Below, in pieces: positions 33,291 through 45,865 of a stretch of 64,000 nucleotides of DNA. The stretch covers positions 31,770,986 to 31,834,985 of the forward strand of contig NC_059301.1 of NCBI RefSeq assembly GCF_017591435.1, given 5' to 3'. The stretch is from Portunus trituberculatus. Lineage: Eukaryota > Arthropoda > Malacostraca > Decapoda > Portunidae. The notes under the pieces are model-generated. The model did not search any database, had not been told where the DNA came from, and saw only the letters and a list, made by a program, of their open reading frames with translations. Each line of letters begins with the position of its first letter. Position 1 is the stretch's first letter. A program made the position numbers and the translations under genes.

Positions 33291-34423
33291 CTACACTCCA
33301 TCCCAACTCCCCTCCAGACATCCACTCAGCACATCCACACCCTTCCTACTCAGATGCACACCATCCCTAGCATACAAATCCCTTCGCCCATAGAACCTAT
33401 CCCATACATCCACAAAGCTGACACCCACATCCTTACACATCCCTTTTACCCGATCATTAACACCAATGGCTTTAGACAACCATTCCCTGCTAACATACAC
33501 ACGAGGCAAGATTCCTGACACTACACACCTCCTACCACTCTCCCTTATCTTGGCTAACATTTCCCGAAATCTTGCCACTAACTCCTCCGACCCACCTGCT
33601 CTGACATCGTTCCCACCTACGTGCAAAACTACTACACCCTCCCTCTCCATCCCCCAACTCTCTTCTGCACCTCCTCACTCACTGCCTTCACACCTGCACC
33701 AGGCATACACACGTTCGTCCTCCTATCCCTGTCTTTCCCACAGAAAGTGCTATCTAAGTACCTAACCTGAGTCACCCACCACACATACCTGAGGTGTGCT
33801 AGGTACAACCCTCCTCCTCCTCTCCTCTACCCACTTCTCTCTCCTTTCACTCACCACAACCACCTCATTCACTCCACTCTCACTCTCCCCCTTCCCCTCC
33901 AACAAACCGAACCTATTTTCACACTCAACAGGTTTAGTCCTATCCTCCGTAACTGCCACCGCTTTCCTTCCCCTCGCAACCTGCCATCTCTGCCCATCCT
34001 GACTACCATCTTTCCCAGTCTGGCTCGCCTGCTCCCTCTTCCCCACTCTGCTCTTCCCGACAGAGGGCAAAGCCACCCTGTCGCCCTCAGAAGGTCCAAC
34101 CTTCGGCCTAACACTGATTTCCTGCCTGATTTTTTCTACTGCCTCCCCAAGCCTCTTAACCTCCTCCTTCAACTCAAAGATGAGAACTTCGTTCGCACTT
34201 TTCCCCTCACTTAGCTTTCTCATTTCCTCTCGCAATTCTCGGTGCTCGAGAAAAAAAGAACTAAATTCTCGCTCTTGAGCCTATACACCATAAACTCAGA
34301 AAAGTCAACCACCTTCCTGTCATGCCCACACATCTCACACACAACAAACTCGCCCAATCCCACCTCAACACTCTCTTTCACGCACTCAATCACACTCTGA
34401 TATACCTCAGTAGCTACCGCCAT
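33291..34423 (-). pseudogene. LINE-S ORF1: Cys-rich region, coiled coil, SGNH hydrolase
   Basis: Begins at ATG 34423 (MAVATEVYQS). The first segment (to 34220) has VVCEMCGHDRK, a possible half zinc site. 33762-34235 has a coiled coil (REEMRKLSEGKS, ELKEEVKRLGEAVEKIRQ), a basic/polar linker, ECENRFGLLEG-type and then VCVVGDS, SGNH block I with the nucleophile Ser. After two frameshifts (near 33765 and 33660), 33291-33650 has VVLHVGGNDVRAGG (block III, Gly and Asn) and YARDGVHLSRKGVD (block V, Asp and His). All four SGNH blocks are thus visible. Such esterase domains occur in ORF1 of CR1/L2-type LINEs; their exact role in transposition is unsettled. Confidence 0.87.
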
Positions 34424-34890
34424 ACTAATTTACAATCTGTTAACTCACAAGAACACTATACGTAGCTAACAAACAAATAAAAATACTTGGTGATGGCGGG
34501 GTGGGGGGCCTAAGTGAGGTCAACTAATCCTCTTTCAAAGTCAACTTGACGATTACAAGCCTAGTCTCCTCGCTCTACCAAAATACTTTTAACTCACAAA
34601 CACTGATTCTAACCACTATTTCACTCTAATCTAATACTTGCAGTACACACTTTCACTTCACTAACACTCAAAAGCACCACGCACAGACACCACTCGCTAA
34701 CTATAAAAACAACAGCCAAAAACGGAGCACACACACAACACGGCCACTCGCCACCGCAGCTACCAACAAAAATCTGACATGTAGTTACTTTCCTTTGGCT
34801 AGTCATGGTTTCTTTGCCACTAGTAATGGGTGAGGAATCATAAAGAAATTTGTTGTACAGTTAAAGGTAAAGAAGTCTTGCTAATACAGT

Positions 34891-35054
34891 TTTGTGATGG
34901 TAATGTCAAGTATGTAGATAAAAGGATTAAAAATTGGACATGATATATCTTATAATGCCTCCATAGTTATTTTCCTTCCTTGGTTTTGTGATGGTAATGT
35001 GAAGTATGTAGATAATAGGAATCAAAATTGGACATGACGTATCTTATAATGCCT
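34891..35054. repeat. Tandem duplication of about 93 bp
   Basis: ttttgtgatggtaatgt.aagtatgtagata and ggacatga..tatcttataatgcct occur at 34891-34962 and again at 34984-35054 with a few differences. The rest of 34781-35297 holds nothing recognised except (CT)n at 35220-35252. Confidence 0.85.
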
Positions 35055-35216
35055 TGCCCACCTCCATCTGTAGCCTTATCTTTCCAGTGTACTTGTGTTG
35101 ATGTCATGTGACATCATGTTGTTAAGAGCAGATATACAGATTTTCAAACATAGGTCTGGAAACCATTTCATTCTGAGTTTATTAGTGTTAAACTAAGAGT
35201 GATTAGAAATGCATGA

Positions 35217-35219
<3 letters not shown>

Positions 35220-35252
<33 letters not shown>
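35220..35252. repeat. (CT)n microsatellite
   Basis: 16 CT units about 100 bp upstream of the PLC-gamma start codon. Confidence 0.95.
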
Positions 35253-35255
<3 letters not shown>

Positions 35256-35356
35256 GTAATTTCTATTTGTGTTGAGAGTTTCACTGTTGTATTCCAGATG
35301 GTATAAGGCAAAGACAGCCTTGACTGAGCCAGCTTGAGCTAGCCTGACCCAGCACA

Positions 35357-35525
35357 ATGTTGGAGACAGAGATCAAGGAGGAGTCGGTGGTGCTGCGGCT
35401 GGAGAAGGGGACGGCAGTGAAACGCTACTCCTATAGACACAGACCAGAGGACGGTACACTCAGGATACGGCGAGAGACACACCATATAATATGGACTGTC
35501 AGTCAGAATACTTCAGAACTAATAA
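35357..35525 (+). CDS. PLCG1: Phospholipase C-gamma, first coding exon
   Basis: Starts at ATG 35357 (MLETEIKEES); ends at donor A|GTAAGT after 56 codons plus one base. Encodes the start of the N-terminal PH domain: strand VVLRLEKGTAVKRYSYR and RRETHHIIWTVS correspond to the first strands of the PLC-gamma PH domain. PLC-gamma hydrolyses PIP2 to diacylglycerol and IP3 downstream of receptor tyrosine kinases. A TTCCAG at 35292-35297 may be the acceptor of this exon, with the bases before the ATG as 5' UTR. Frame joins exon 2 through an Asn codon. The symbol follows the vertebrate name; the fly orthologue is small wing. No promoter element was identified. Confidence 0.82.
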
Positions 35526-35870
35526 GTAAGTTTGTGTAACCTTTGTGTCAGTGGTGAAGTAGTTTAGTGAAATGCACTAAAATTGGATAGAAGCATAAAC
35601 ATTATTCAACTCTAAAATTTAAAAGAAACATTAACATTTATCAATGAAGAGCACAATTATATAATTTAATGCTCACTAGCATGAATAAATGTTTCTTCTT
35701 CCTTTCCTTCATATGAAAGAAGTTCTATACAAGTAAATGGATCTCAACTCAAGAAATTGTTCCTTTATCTGTATACCATCTGTCATCATCTCTTCTGAGT
35801 GCAAAACATTACGATCAACATGTCGCCTGTTGCATTAGAGCTGTGATTCTCCCCGGCAGCCTCCTGGCAG

Positions 35871-36011
35871 ACATCAAGGAAGTGCGGGCAGGACAGGGAT
35901 CCAGGGACTTCAAAAAGTGGATGGACACAAAGGAAGCTCATAAACATGAAAACACATGTTTTGTTATTTACTATGGAAAGAAATTCAAATTAAGATCCCT
36001 TTCTATAGCTG
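35871..36011 (+). CDS. PLCG1: Phospholipase C-gamma, exon 2 (PH domain)
   Basis: Acceptor TGGCAG at 35865-35870, donor G|GTAAGA at 36012. Completes a codon with two bases, adds 46 codons and ends with one base. Encodes IKEVRAGQGSRDFKKWMD and CFVIYYGKKFKLRSLSIA, strikingly similar to the IKEIRPG..SRDF and CFVILYG.EF segments of vertebrate PLC-gamma PH domains. This pair identifies the gamma class rather than beta or delta. An alternative acceptor at 35859 would break the frame. Intron 1 is 345 bp. Confidence 0.85.
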
Positions 36012-36730
36012 GTAAGAAAATGATCAACCAATTTTATTCTCTACTTCATAACCAAGCTATTACAGTGTAAACAAGAGGCTGCAGATCCTAACTCTGGATG
36101 TTGCACTGACTACAGAAAGAAAAAAAGATAGTTGGTCCAATTCCCCATAGACTAAACACACACTTGTACAGTTACACAGGATTACTACCCTCTTGCTGCA
36201 TCAGAGCTGCAGAGTTACAGCACTCTGACCCTTATATGTTACCTGTTTAGTGAACAGAAATTACAACATGAAGAAATTGTCTCTGCTCAGCTCACAATTC
36301 AAACCTTGGTGCTGTCTGTCATGAGTCACTTTGGTGACATCTACTAAGCTCAGAGAAGTAGGATCCTTGCTTTCCCTTAAGATAACAAAGAGTATAACTG
36401 ACTTATGGAAAAGGAAGGAATACTAAAATATCTTCATTAGTATTTCTTTGACTATCCAGTGATGGGAAAATCTTTGCTTAAGTAATTATTGAAAATTTTT
36501 TTTAGTAATTCTGTTGGAATTCATTAGAAGTTTTGGATGTAATAGTTATGGAATTTATTAGAAATTTTGGATATGTTTTAGAAAATCTTCATAGCACTTT
36601 GCAGAGGTAACTCAGATGTCAATGTAGTGAGTTCTGTATTGCCACAAGCTCACTGATAGTTTGCTGTGGAATATGATTAAGAAGAGTAATAGCAAAATGG
36701 TTAAAGCTAAGTAATGATGCCTTGTTGCAG

Positions 36731-36869
36731 CCATTGGGGAATCAGAATGCAAAGACTGGATCCTGGGACTGGAGCACCTCAGAAAGGAGTATCCAGATGT
36801 ACCATACATTATCCGTCTTGAAAGATTTCTCCGCACAGAATTCTACAACATGGAAAACCGAGAGAACAA
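36731..36869 (+). CDS. PLCG1: Phospholipase C-gamma, exon 3 (end of PH, start of EF region)
   Basis: Acceptor TTGTTGCAG ending 36730, donor AA|GTAAGG at 36870. Encodes the C-terminal PH helix (ESECKDWILGLEHLRKEYP), then IIRLERFLRTEFYNMENREN, matching the PLC-gamma block where a Trp/Phe-Leu-Arg pair leads into the first EF hand. Phase (two bases in, two bases out) fits both neighbours. Intron 2 is 719 bp and holds nothing else recognised. Confidence 0.85.
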
Positions 36870-37378
36870 GTAAGGCCCCCCCATCCCAGGTGCACCTGCT
36901 GTCTGTAATGATTATTCATTACATCTATGTACTTCGGTGTAGGGATGTTGCAGACACATTGCCATTACCTTGTATGAGGTGCACCCAGCCATGCATGGAG
37001 CAACATGACTGTGCACTATAGTTGCACTGCACCCTGACTACTTTCAAAAGGTTGTACTTGACATAGCATCAGTTTTTCTTGATGTTTATAACAGGAGAGT
37101 CCAACTAAACATACCTGATCCTTGAAAATAGTCATGGTGAGAGTAAAGCATTTCTGAATACAGCCCTGTGTCTGGAAAGATGACCTCGCTAATGTTAATC
37201 ATCACCCTCTCAGGGGAAAGTCATGTGAAAAATCAAATGCACTGTAATTCTTACCAGAGAAGAACTTGTAGGAGAGGAAACCTTTTGCCTCAAGCACATG
37301 GCATTCAACACTGTAAGAGAAAATGAGGATATTCATTGAAAACATCATGATTATGTGGTCTTGTCTGGTCTGATGAAT

Positions 37379-37763
<385 letters not shown>

Positions 37764-38601
37764 TTAAAGGGTGTATCTGATTAGAGGTGTTGTACTCAAC
37801 CACATGCTTGTTTACATCAGTATTTTTTTTTTTTAAAACTATGAAAAAGGCAAAATCTTTATATTTTTGGTGAATATGCTATGGTAACACTGAAAACAAG
37901 TATGTGTTTGGTACTGCCAGGATCTCAGCTCTATTCAGGACAATCAGTTTCTGTGTAGCTCTGAAAGGGAATTGAAGCATAATCTCTCATGACCCACCTT
38001 TGACTTGTTGATCACTACATCACACATTATTTATCCACTGTATCCTGCATTTTAAAAAAGTTAAATTTAGAAGTCTGACAAAGGAGAAACAACTTATAAT
38101 GTGTCTTAGCCTTAAAAATATCAAGGCTATGGAGCCTGTAATAACACTGGAATTATATTAGTAAGTTTCAGAAGGGGCTGCTTGGGGCTGGCAGAATGGA
38201 AGATTAGAATGGGGCTGAATGTCTGAAATTGTATTGTCGTTAATACTTCACAACATAAAAATCAGAGTGATTCATGCATATTTACCCTAGATATGGCAAC
38301 ATCATTCCTATTCAGAACTGTCCTTTTAAGTGACTGCTTTGAGAAAATAATTAGAACTCCAAGAAAGTTTGAAAGTAGATATAATCAGCCCTTACAAGCA
38401 AGGATTAAGTATCTGAGCTACTGACATGTAACAAAAAAAAGAAAAAAAAAAAAAATCATAGAATGTTTGTGATAAGTACAAAGATTGTGATTGTATTTAG
38501 AGGAGGAGATGGAGTTGCAATAGGGTAAGGAAAGAAATCACACAGTTATGATTTTTATTTGATAGGATAATTTGCTAATTTTGTATTTGTTTTCCTGAAA
38601 G

Positions 38602-38770
38602 AATAACGATGCAAGATGTGGAGAACTTTCTGCCCAAGATTCATTACCGGACCACCAACCCTCGAGTAAAATCCATTTTTGACTCAGTGGATGACCAGAG
38701 GCGAGGAGAGATTGGCTTTGACCAATTTCTAGAGCTCATCAAGAAGATCACTTGGGAAGAACAGGAAGAT
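38602..38770 (+). CDS. PLCG1: Phospholipase C-gamma, exon 4 (EF-hand region)
   Basis: Acceptor CTGAAAG ending 38601, donor GAT|GTAAGT at 38771. Encodes ITMQDVENFLPKIHYR, VKSIFDSVDDQRRGEIGFDQ and FLELIKKITWEEQED, the EF-hand-like segment before the catalytic X domain; vertebrate PLC-gamma has ISAKDLKNMLSQVNYR at this point. The four exons total 618 bp (206 codons) with no stop. The exon ends in phase 0. No exon for the X, SH2, SH3 or Y parts was found downstream in the window, so intron 4 either exceeds 25 kb or the next exon was missed. Intron 3 is 1732 bp. Confidence 0.84.
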
Positions 38771-39133
38771 GTAAGTTGAAACTTCAACTAAATCATAAAT
38801 CAAGGGTTCTCAACCTTTTTTTCTCATTGAGAACATCATTGAATTATAAGACCTACTTGAACTCCCATTAATCTGACATCAAACAAAATTTAATGACTGA
38901 CACTAACTCAATATGCAATGGTACTGCAAAAGATATTTTTATATTGGCCATCTAAGTACCTAGAAATCTTGCGAACCTCTGGAGGTTTGTGAACCCCAGT
39001 TTTTTAACCTATGTCATAAATGTTTTTTTTTTTCCAGGCAATTGTTTCACATACTTTCCTGTGCTTTCCTGTGTGCTTGCTTTAATTTTCTGACTGTATT
39101 ATCATAGAGTCTTCTTGTTTCTTCATATATGAC
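38771..39133. other. Start of PLC-gamma intron 4; no coding signal
   Basis: AT-rich. A tttttttttttccag at about 39025-39039 looks like an acceptor, but the sequence after it does not resemble any PLC-gamma segment and soon meets a stop. Confidence 0.5.
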
Positions 39134-40030
<897 letters not shown>

Positions 40031-40429
40031 TGTATCCAGGTGGTGAAGAACATTCAACAGCAGGGGCATGATATTAAGATGTACAGTAGTTACCCCCAAT
40101 ATGTGTTTCTCACAATATGTAGCCTCATTCCCAAAATATTAATTAATTTATTTCATATAAGACCTGTTCCTTCTACTATTGGCAATGAACGCATTGACTT
40201 CTTGTGTCTGTCAGTGACTAAAAAATCAACACCCCCTGTGCGCAAGTCGATGCGCTGTTTTCCTGTTCCTCCCTGTGGTAGCCATCTTCACACTCCACAG
40301 AAACTCACAGACAATTCCTGGAAGAGGCCAGTTTTGGCCTGTGACTCCAGCTCTGAATTACATTTTCCAGATCTTGTGGTCGTGTGGTCAAACTTGTGGT
40401 CGAGGCTCCCTATTTTTCAGTATGATTAA
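40031..40429. other. No gene recognised
   Basis: Lies between LINE-C and LINE-E. The 129-codon frame at 40040-40429 has no recognisable domain. Confidence 0.5.
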
Positions 40430-40559
40430 ACCTTTGATCTTCATTTTTCCATTCATTGTCTAATTTTCTTCCAAACTCTCAAACTGATTTAGCATTTATC
40501 ACACTGTCTTGGAGGATGTTCCAGTTATTCACTACCCTATTACAAAAGGATTACTTTCT

Positions 40560-41746
40560 AATGTCTAATCTTGCTCTGTGCTTAAGTATTTTCTTTCCAT
40601 GACTACGAGTTTGCAATCCTTCTTGCATTTTAAACAAACCTTCACATACATCTTTGTCATACACTCCATTGATCATTTTAAAGGTTTACACCATATCTCC
40701 TCTTGATCTCCTGTATATCAACGTTAGTAGGTCTAGTTTCTTCAGCCTTTCTTCATAAGAAAGATCCTTCAAACCTGGTACCAATTTTGTTGCCCTGCAC
40801 TGAACCGTTTCAAAGGCCTCCACATTCTTCTTCATGTAAGGACACCACACCTGATTGGCACATTCCAGGTGTGGTCAAATCAAAGATTTAAATACAAAGA
40901 TTTAAGTAATTCCTCATCCATGCTAACGAATGCCCTTCTTATTAACCCAACCATCCTATTAGCTTTACTTATTTTTTTCCGCAAAATGTTTCTTAAAATT
41001 TAACTCCTAGTCGATCTTCACCCCTAAATCTTCCTCTACCTAAATCTGGTTCAAATCATCATCATAGGTAGTATATTGAAACACCTGTATTTGTTTTACC
41101 AATTCTCATCAAATTGCATTTTTTGGGGTGAAACCTTAATAGCCACTTCATTGACCATTCATTCATTCTATTATTGAGATCTTGCAATTTTCTACAGTCC
41201 CTCTCATTCTTTATCATTTTGAACACTTTGATATCATCCTCATACAAAAACATCTCGCTATTCAATATTATTTCTGGAAGGTCATTAATATACATAACAA
41301 ACAAAACAGGACCAAGCACTGATCCCTGAGGCACTCCACTTATCACTTCCTTCCAGTCTGAACTTGTACCATTTACAATTACCCGCTTTTGTCTTCTTCC
41401 AAGAAAATCCGAAATCCATTTCAAGATATTACCTCCTACGTTGAAACTATTTATTTTCTCCAACAATCGTCTGTGAGGCACTATCTCAAATGCCTTCTTG
41501 AAATCACAATAAGTACTGTTGAACCCCCTTTTTTGAAACCATGTTACTTCCTTGTAATAAGGAAATTTTTCTTAAGATGATCAATAATTTTTCTTCTAAT
41601 TATGGTCTCCATTAATTTACAAATTACACAAGTCAAGCTAACTGGTCTATAATTTTTTTTTTTATCTCCATTCTTGTGTATTGCCATAATATTTGCAGAC
41701 TTCCAATCCTTGGGCAATTTCCCCTGCTTATCAAATGGTAAAACTG
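40560..41746 (-). pseudogene. LINE-E reverse transcriptase and tail, active-site change
   Basis: 41544-41746 encodes QGKLPKDWKSANIMAIHKNG, NYRPVSLTCVICKLMETII. 41062-41481, in another frame after a gap, encodes PHRRLLEKINSFNVGGNI, SGVPQGSVLGPVLFVMYIND and motif C as FLYEDDIKVFK, where the family has FADD; the Ala to Glu change beside the catalytic Asp pair probably abolishes activity. Motif A lies partly in the gap near 41490-41520. The CR1-type tail continues in broken frames to about 40560 (for example cttcagcctttcttcataag, RT tail with YEERLKK). Confidence 0.8.
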
Positions 41747-42739
41747 CAGGGTTGGACCTCCCCCTTTTCCTCAATCCCACCCCCCCAACCCTCCCCAACT
41801 AGCTTGGGGGCCTGTGGGGAATTGGGGGTTTTGAGGGGGAGGGGAGACATAAAAGAACAATAAATGGACTTTGAAAACCTAGGGAAATTTTCCTAGAAAT
41901 TTCCCTAGAATAAAAAAAATTTGGGGTAAAATTTAAGTTTCAAGCAATACGCTAGAATAACTATATACCTAACCTAACCTAACAGGGGGGCCTGCGCCCC
42001 GCCGGGCCCTCCCCGCTAACCAGGAGGACTGCGCCCACCCTGGACCCCGCCTAAGGTTAATAACCTAACCTAACGTTACCTAACCTAACGTAACCTAACG
42101 GGGGGGCTGCGCCCCCCCGGAACCCCACCCTAAGGTTACTAACCTAACCTAAGCTTATTAACCTAACCTAACCTAACCGGGGGCTGCGCCCCCCCTGCAC
42201 TCCCCCCTAAGGTTACTAACTTAACCTAACATATATCCTTGGCTAGTAACCAAGCCACGCGATAGTAACCTAGCCACGCACTTACAGTAAAGTACCTGGA
42301 GAAATTTCCCTAGATTGAAAAAATGCATTTATCGCTCTTTTATACCTCCTCCCCCAAAAAACTCCCGATATGATGATGATAATAAAATAAGACATTCATC
42401 AATGTGACTTACGTTTACGGTTGATGTGGAGATATTAGAAAATACGTAATAAATAACAAACTTACCAAATTGATTGGCAGATGTATTATTACGTGAATTG
42501 ACGACGTCACGCTCCAGCTGCGTGCGCCACACACTTACCAACACACGAACACACGCATTAATTTGTGTAGCTTCACTCGGAAGGGATGATTGTGGACTGG
42601 AGGCGGCGCGCTATTAATTTAATTACTACGGCCTTAAAAAAGCCTTCCCCACATTGAAAACATCACAGACATGTTCTATAGTAAGTACTCCATCACGTTG
42701 CAATGTGTTTTTAATGAATAGAGAGGAGGTCCAACCCTG
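41747..42739. mobile_element. TIR element built of CCTAA motifs and GC-rich palindromes
   Basis: 993 bp with inverted ends CAGGGTTGGACCTCC (41747-41761) and GGAGGTCCAACCCTG (42725-42739). CTGCAG overlaps both borders; the target duplication cannot be fixed. Inside, 41960-42230 alternates runs of CCTAA/TAACC (arthropod telomere-type) with GGGGGCTGCGCCCCCC-like palindromes and CCTAAGGTTA, at least three cycles. No ORF. It interrupts the LINE-E RT. A degenerate relative is at 6190-6440. Confidence 0.82.
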
Positions 42740-43092
42740 CAGATATACGAATCATATATAATTTGTAATGGACATGCTATTTTGTTCCTCGCCTCCTTGA
42801 TTATCCTAGGGTAAAAACCTTCGGGACCTGATGCCTTGTCCCTATTTAAATTATCATCAGCGAGTTTAGCATCTTCACAAGGAAAAAGTATTTGTGTTAA
42901 CATGAAGACATCCTTCACCTGCATGCTTAGTACTTCTCCCTCAGGTTCCCTAGTGAACATTGTATTTAAGAACTCTGCTAATACTGTGGCTTTCTATCAT
43001 TTTGTGTTTCTGCTGTTTTTACTTATTCATATACAAATTTCTTTTACTGTCTGCAGTTTTTTTTTTCTTTTTTTTTCTTTCTTTTAACTGTA
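42740..43092 (-). pseudogene. LINE-E RT N-terminal piece
   Basis: 42740-42960 encodes TREPEGEVLSMQVKDVFM, DDNLNRDKASGPEGFYPRII and EARNKIACPLQIIYDSYI, the block before the KLPKDWK segment found across the insertion. 42961-43092 continues upstream with frame breaks and a T-rich run. Confidence 0.75.
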
Positions 43093-43627
43093 CAGTAAGT
43101 TCTTCTTATACGGTACTTCGTTATCCGGTAAATTCACAATAACAGTGTTTGGTAATTTCTACCCTCGATTCTATTTAAGGTAAGAAAAGTTCACAGATAC
43201 GGTATCCGCTCGTGTTTTGTTTACACCGTACCGTAGCGCCACTGCACTGCGCGGCCACCACAACAATCAGTCTTTTCCCACATTTCCCACTGAAAGTGAA
43301 ATCCTTACAGCGTGTTTTTTTATGGATATTATGAGTGTAAGGGCTGAAAACCATACTGTCCCTTAGCCTCGGGAGAGACATCATCTGATAGAATACGTGG
43401 CGAGTGAAAGGTGAATAAAAACATTTTCTGTTTATTTCTTTTGCGCAATACTTTATATATTTTTTTTATATGACTTTTCATGTATTTTCATGTCTGTAGG
43501 GGTGACTTCCGACGTGCTGGAACACATCCCCTATTATTACATGTTATAATGGGTTCGGTATACGGTAATTTCGATTTGCAGTAAGGTTTTCAGGAACGCA
43601 TATGTACCATATAATGAGGACTTACTG
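43093..43627. mobile_element. Tigger-type MITE, 535 bp
   Basis: Ends CAGTAAGTTCTTCTTATACG and, reverse-complemented, CAGTAAGTCCTCATTATATG, with TA flanks at 43091-43092 and 43628-43629. No transposase. Sits in LINE-E. Confidence 0.88.
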
Positions 43628-43946
43628 TACATATTTCCAAAATATTTTTGTATTCGATTTAACATTTTTAGCATTACTTTTTACTGCTCTCCTTGTTTCT
43701 CATCTAATCTGATTATTAAGTCCATACTCTAAATCCACCAGACTATAATCTCGTGATGCTTTTTCATGCCTCATTCATTCACTTTAAGTCTCATCTACAG
43801 TCTGTTTTCTTCTTAATCATAGACCACAATTTCCTATTAATCTTCAAGCCTTGATTTGTTCTTTTCCTCAGCCTTTCCCGACTGACAAACTCCTTTTTCG
43901 GAACACAAATATCGATAGCTTCCTGAAATTTCTTTTTAAACTTATC
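43628..43946 (-). pseudogene. LINE-E linker between endonuclease and RT
   Basis: Minus-strand frame with DKFKKKFQEAIDICVPKKEF, SRERLRKRTNQGLKINRKLW and MIKKKT: a basic linker found before the RT in CR1/L2 LINEs. The first codons shown upstream of DKFKK belong to the inserted element's end. Confidence 0.7.
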
Positions 43947-45326
43947 CACAGATAACAGTAGATCTGGATTTGACACGGGACTGCGGAGCTGCGCTGCCAG
44001 TGCAGTAACGTACCCAAAGTGGTCGACTGGTAGTACGCGGCAGCTGACTGTTAAATTTATAACTTTTTAAAGTTTTATACAATATAAGGTGCATTTTTAA
44101 GGAAATGCTAATTATGACTAAATACCGCAGCAGTGGGAAGGCGTGTGCATGTGTGGAGGCTGTGAGGTGCACTAGATTAAGGCTCAGCTGGCCTCTACCT
44201 GGAGGAAACATTATTTTTATTATTATTATGTACATATTTGTGGCAAGTTGTATACACCCATGTCTACTGCGAATGAGTCATTTTAAAATCTCAGGCGAGC
44301 AGCAAGACGGCCAATGGCTTAGCCAACGGATTGAACGGACAATCACTCAAGTCACTCAGTTGAGTCAGTTCAAGTCAGTCGTGCTAGGGATACCGACGCA
44401 GCTAAGAGTGAGGGGTTATAATTGTTACGTGCATGTTCAGGCATTTTGACATATCTGTGGAGACAATGAAATAGGGAAATGTGAATGCTGTTGAAAGAGT
44501 TTTGTCCAACAATGGATTTACAGTGAAAGTGTGAAGAGCTTGTGTGGAGGCTCACATGAAAATGTTATTATACGCGTGTGTGATGCAGTCGCTAGTGATG
44601 TCACTGTGCAGTGAGTAATGAAGTACAGCGAGGTGAATAAGGAGTGAACATTGTGAGTGGTGTAATGCACACAAATTTAACATTGTGAGTGGTGTATCCA
44701 ACCGTGATGTGTGTAGGGTGACGCTGAGTGTTGTATGCGGAGTTAAGTCAGTGATACAGTGGAGAAGAACTGCTAGTGGTGACTTGAGGCGTACAATGTG
44801 AAACACTATAGTGAAATATAATGAGAGGTCACACAAAATGGCAGAGTGAGAGGCTGTAACTGGGAAGTAATCCGAGATGCGTGCAACTGGTGGCAGTGAC
44901 TGCAGTTATGACATCTGGTGCCATATAGTTAGTCCGTTTGGAAAAAGATAGTGGCACTGTGACATGTTATTGACATCACTGTGACGTGGAAGTGTACTGT
45001 GGAGTGCTGTTAAGTGTTAAACTCACCTGATTACTAACGGGACTGCAACAAACCGATGAATGATTAATAGTGACTAGAATGGTAGGAAACAGTGCCTAGG
45101 CAGTGACTGATAGTGACTACTGCGATGTATTTCTTCGCGTTAATGATGTAAGAAAAATAAAGCCCGCCTACGCGCTTTGTAAATAGTTTTCCTAAAAAAA
45201 AAAAAAAAAAAAGTTGCATTTTTGTTAATGAAATTATATAGAGTACGCTAGTGCAACATCTGTAACATATATAAGGGGTGGGATAGTAAGGTACCAACAG
45301 TGATGTTCACGGCAAGCGCAAACCTG

Positions 45327-45865
45327 CTGGGCTGAGTTTCTTAGAGGGCTCTTAGCGCGCTCTTCAACGCTTTTGGGCGCCTCCCGCTGCGGTGGCGGCT
45401 CATGTAAACAAACCTGTGTGGGCATCTTAGACGAAATGGCTCACGCATTGTCTCCTCCTGAATTAAATCGTTTACAGCTCGCTGTTCTTCTCGACGAGTT
45501 TCTTGCTGGAGAGGAAGAATTGCAAGCTGCTATAATGATAGCCCAAGAAAACAATGACTTGATTGAAATGGCTCTAGAAGAGCAAGAAAGACGTCAAGAA
45601 CCAGCTCGAGTTGAGGGATATGTGGAGCAAGTCGTTCCATTCTATAGTAACCAAGAGTTCAAAGCACACTTCAGGATGGCACTTGTAGCTATCTACTTGG
45701 GCAGCCATCTTTGTTGAGCTGTGCGTCACAGCTACAGAGCGCTCCACCTCGCGAGCTTGGGCGGCCCAAAAGGTTCCGGACTGGCAGCCCGGGCGGCCCA
45801 ACCCACGTTTCTTAGGGGTCCGGGCGACCCGGGGCGTTCCGGAACCCTCTAAGAAACTCAGCCAG
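45327..45865 (+). mobile_element. Harbinger-like element, nested
   Basis: 539 bp with inverted ends CTGGGCTGAGTTTCTTAGAG and, reverse-complemented, CTGGCTGAGTTTCTTAGAGG. Contains a short Harbinger-type transposase start. The target duplication is not clear. Confidence 0.72.
45436..45717 (+). pseudogene. Harbinger-type transposase N-terminal fragment
   Basis: 93-codon frame from ATG 45436: LNRLQLAVLLDEFLAGEEEL, an acidic helix-rich stretch, then VEGYVEQVVPFYSNQEFKAH and FRMALVAI. The last part resembles the segment ahead of the catalytic domain in PIF/Harbinger transposases (..YVE..VP.Y....FK.HFRM). The DDE domain is deleted; a stop follows at 45717. Non-autonomous. Confidence 0.6.

Larger units (their letters stand above)
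30099..34780 (-). mobile_element. LINE-S, L2-like LINE with SGNH-esterase ORF1
   Basis: Long, nearly complete minus-strand element: 5' UTR (about 34424-34780, right border uncertain), ORF1 with Cys cluster, coiled coil and SGNH hydrolase (33291-34423), ORF2 with endonuclease and RT (30422-33110), and a 3' end with a short pentamer tail (taaca units, 30099-30127). The esterase ORF1 and (short-repeat) tail fit the L2/CR1 group. Several frame breaks. Confidence 0.9.

Noticed and set aside
39025..39100. Fifth PLC-gamma exon after a good-looking acceptor
   Set aside because: The following residues do not resemble PLC-gamma and no donor is present before a stop.
40040..40429. 129-codon plus-strand frame
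   Set aside because: No domain, no splice context, and it lies between LINE fragments.
41960..42230. True telomere end
   Set aside because: CCTAA runs are short, broken by GC-rich blocks, and lie inside a transposon-like unit in the middle of a LINE.
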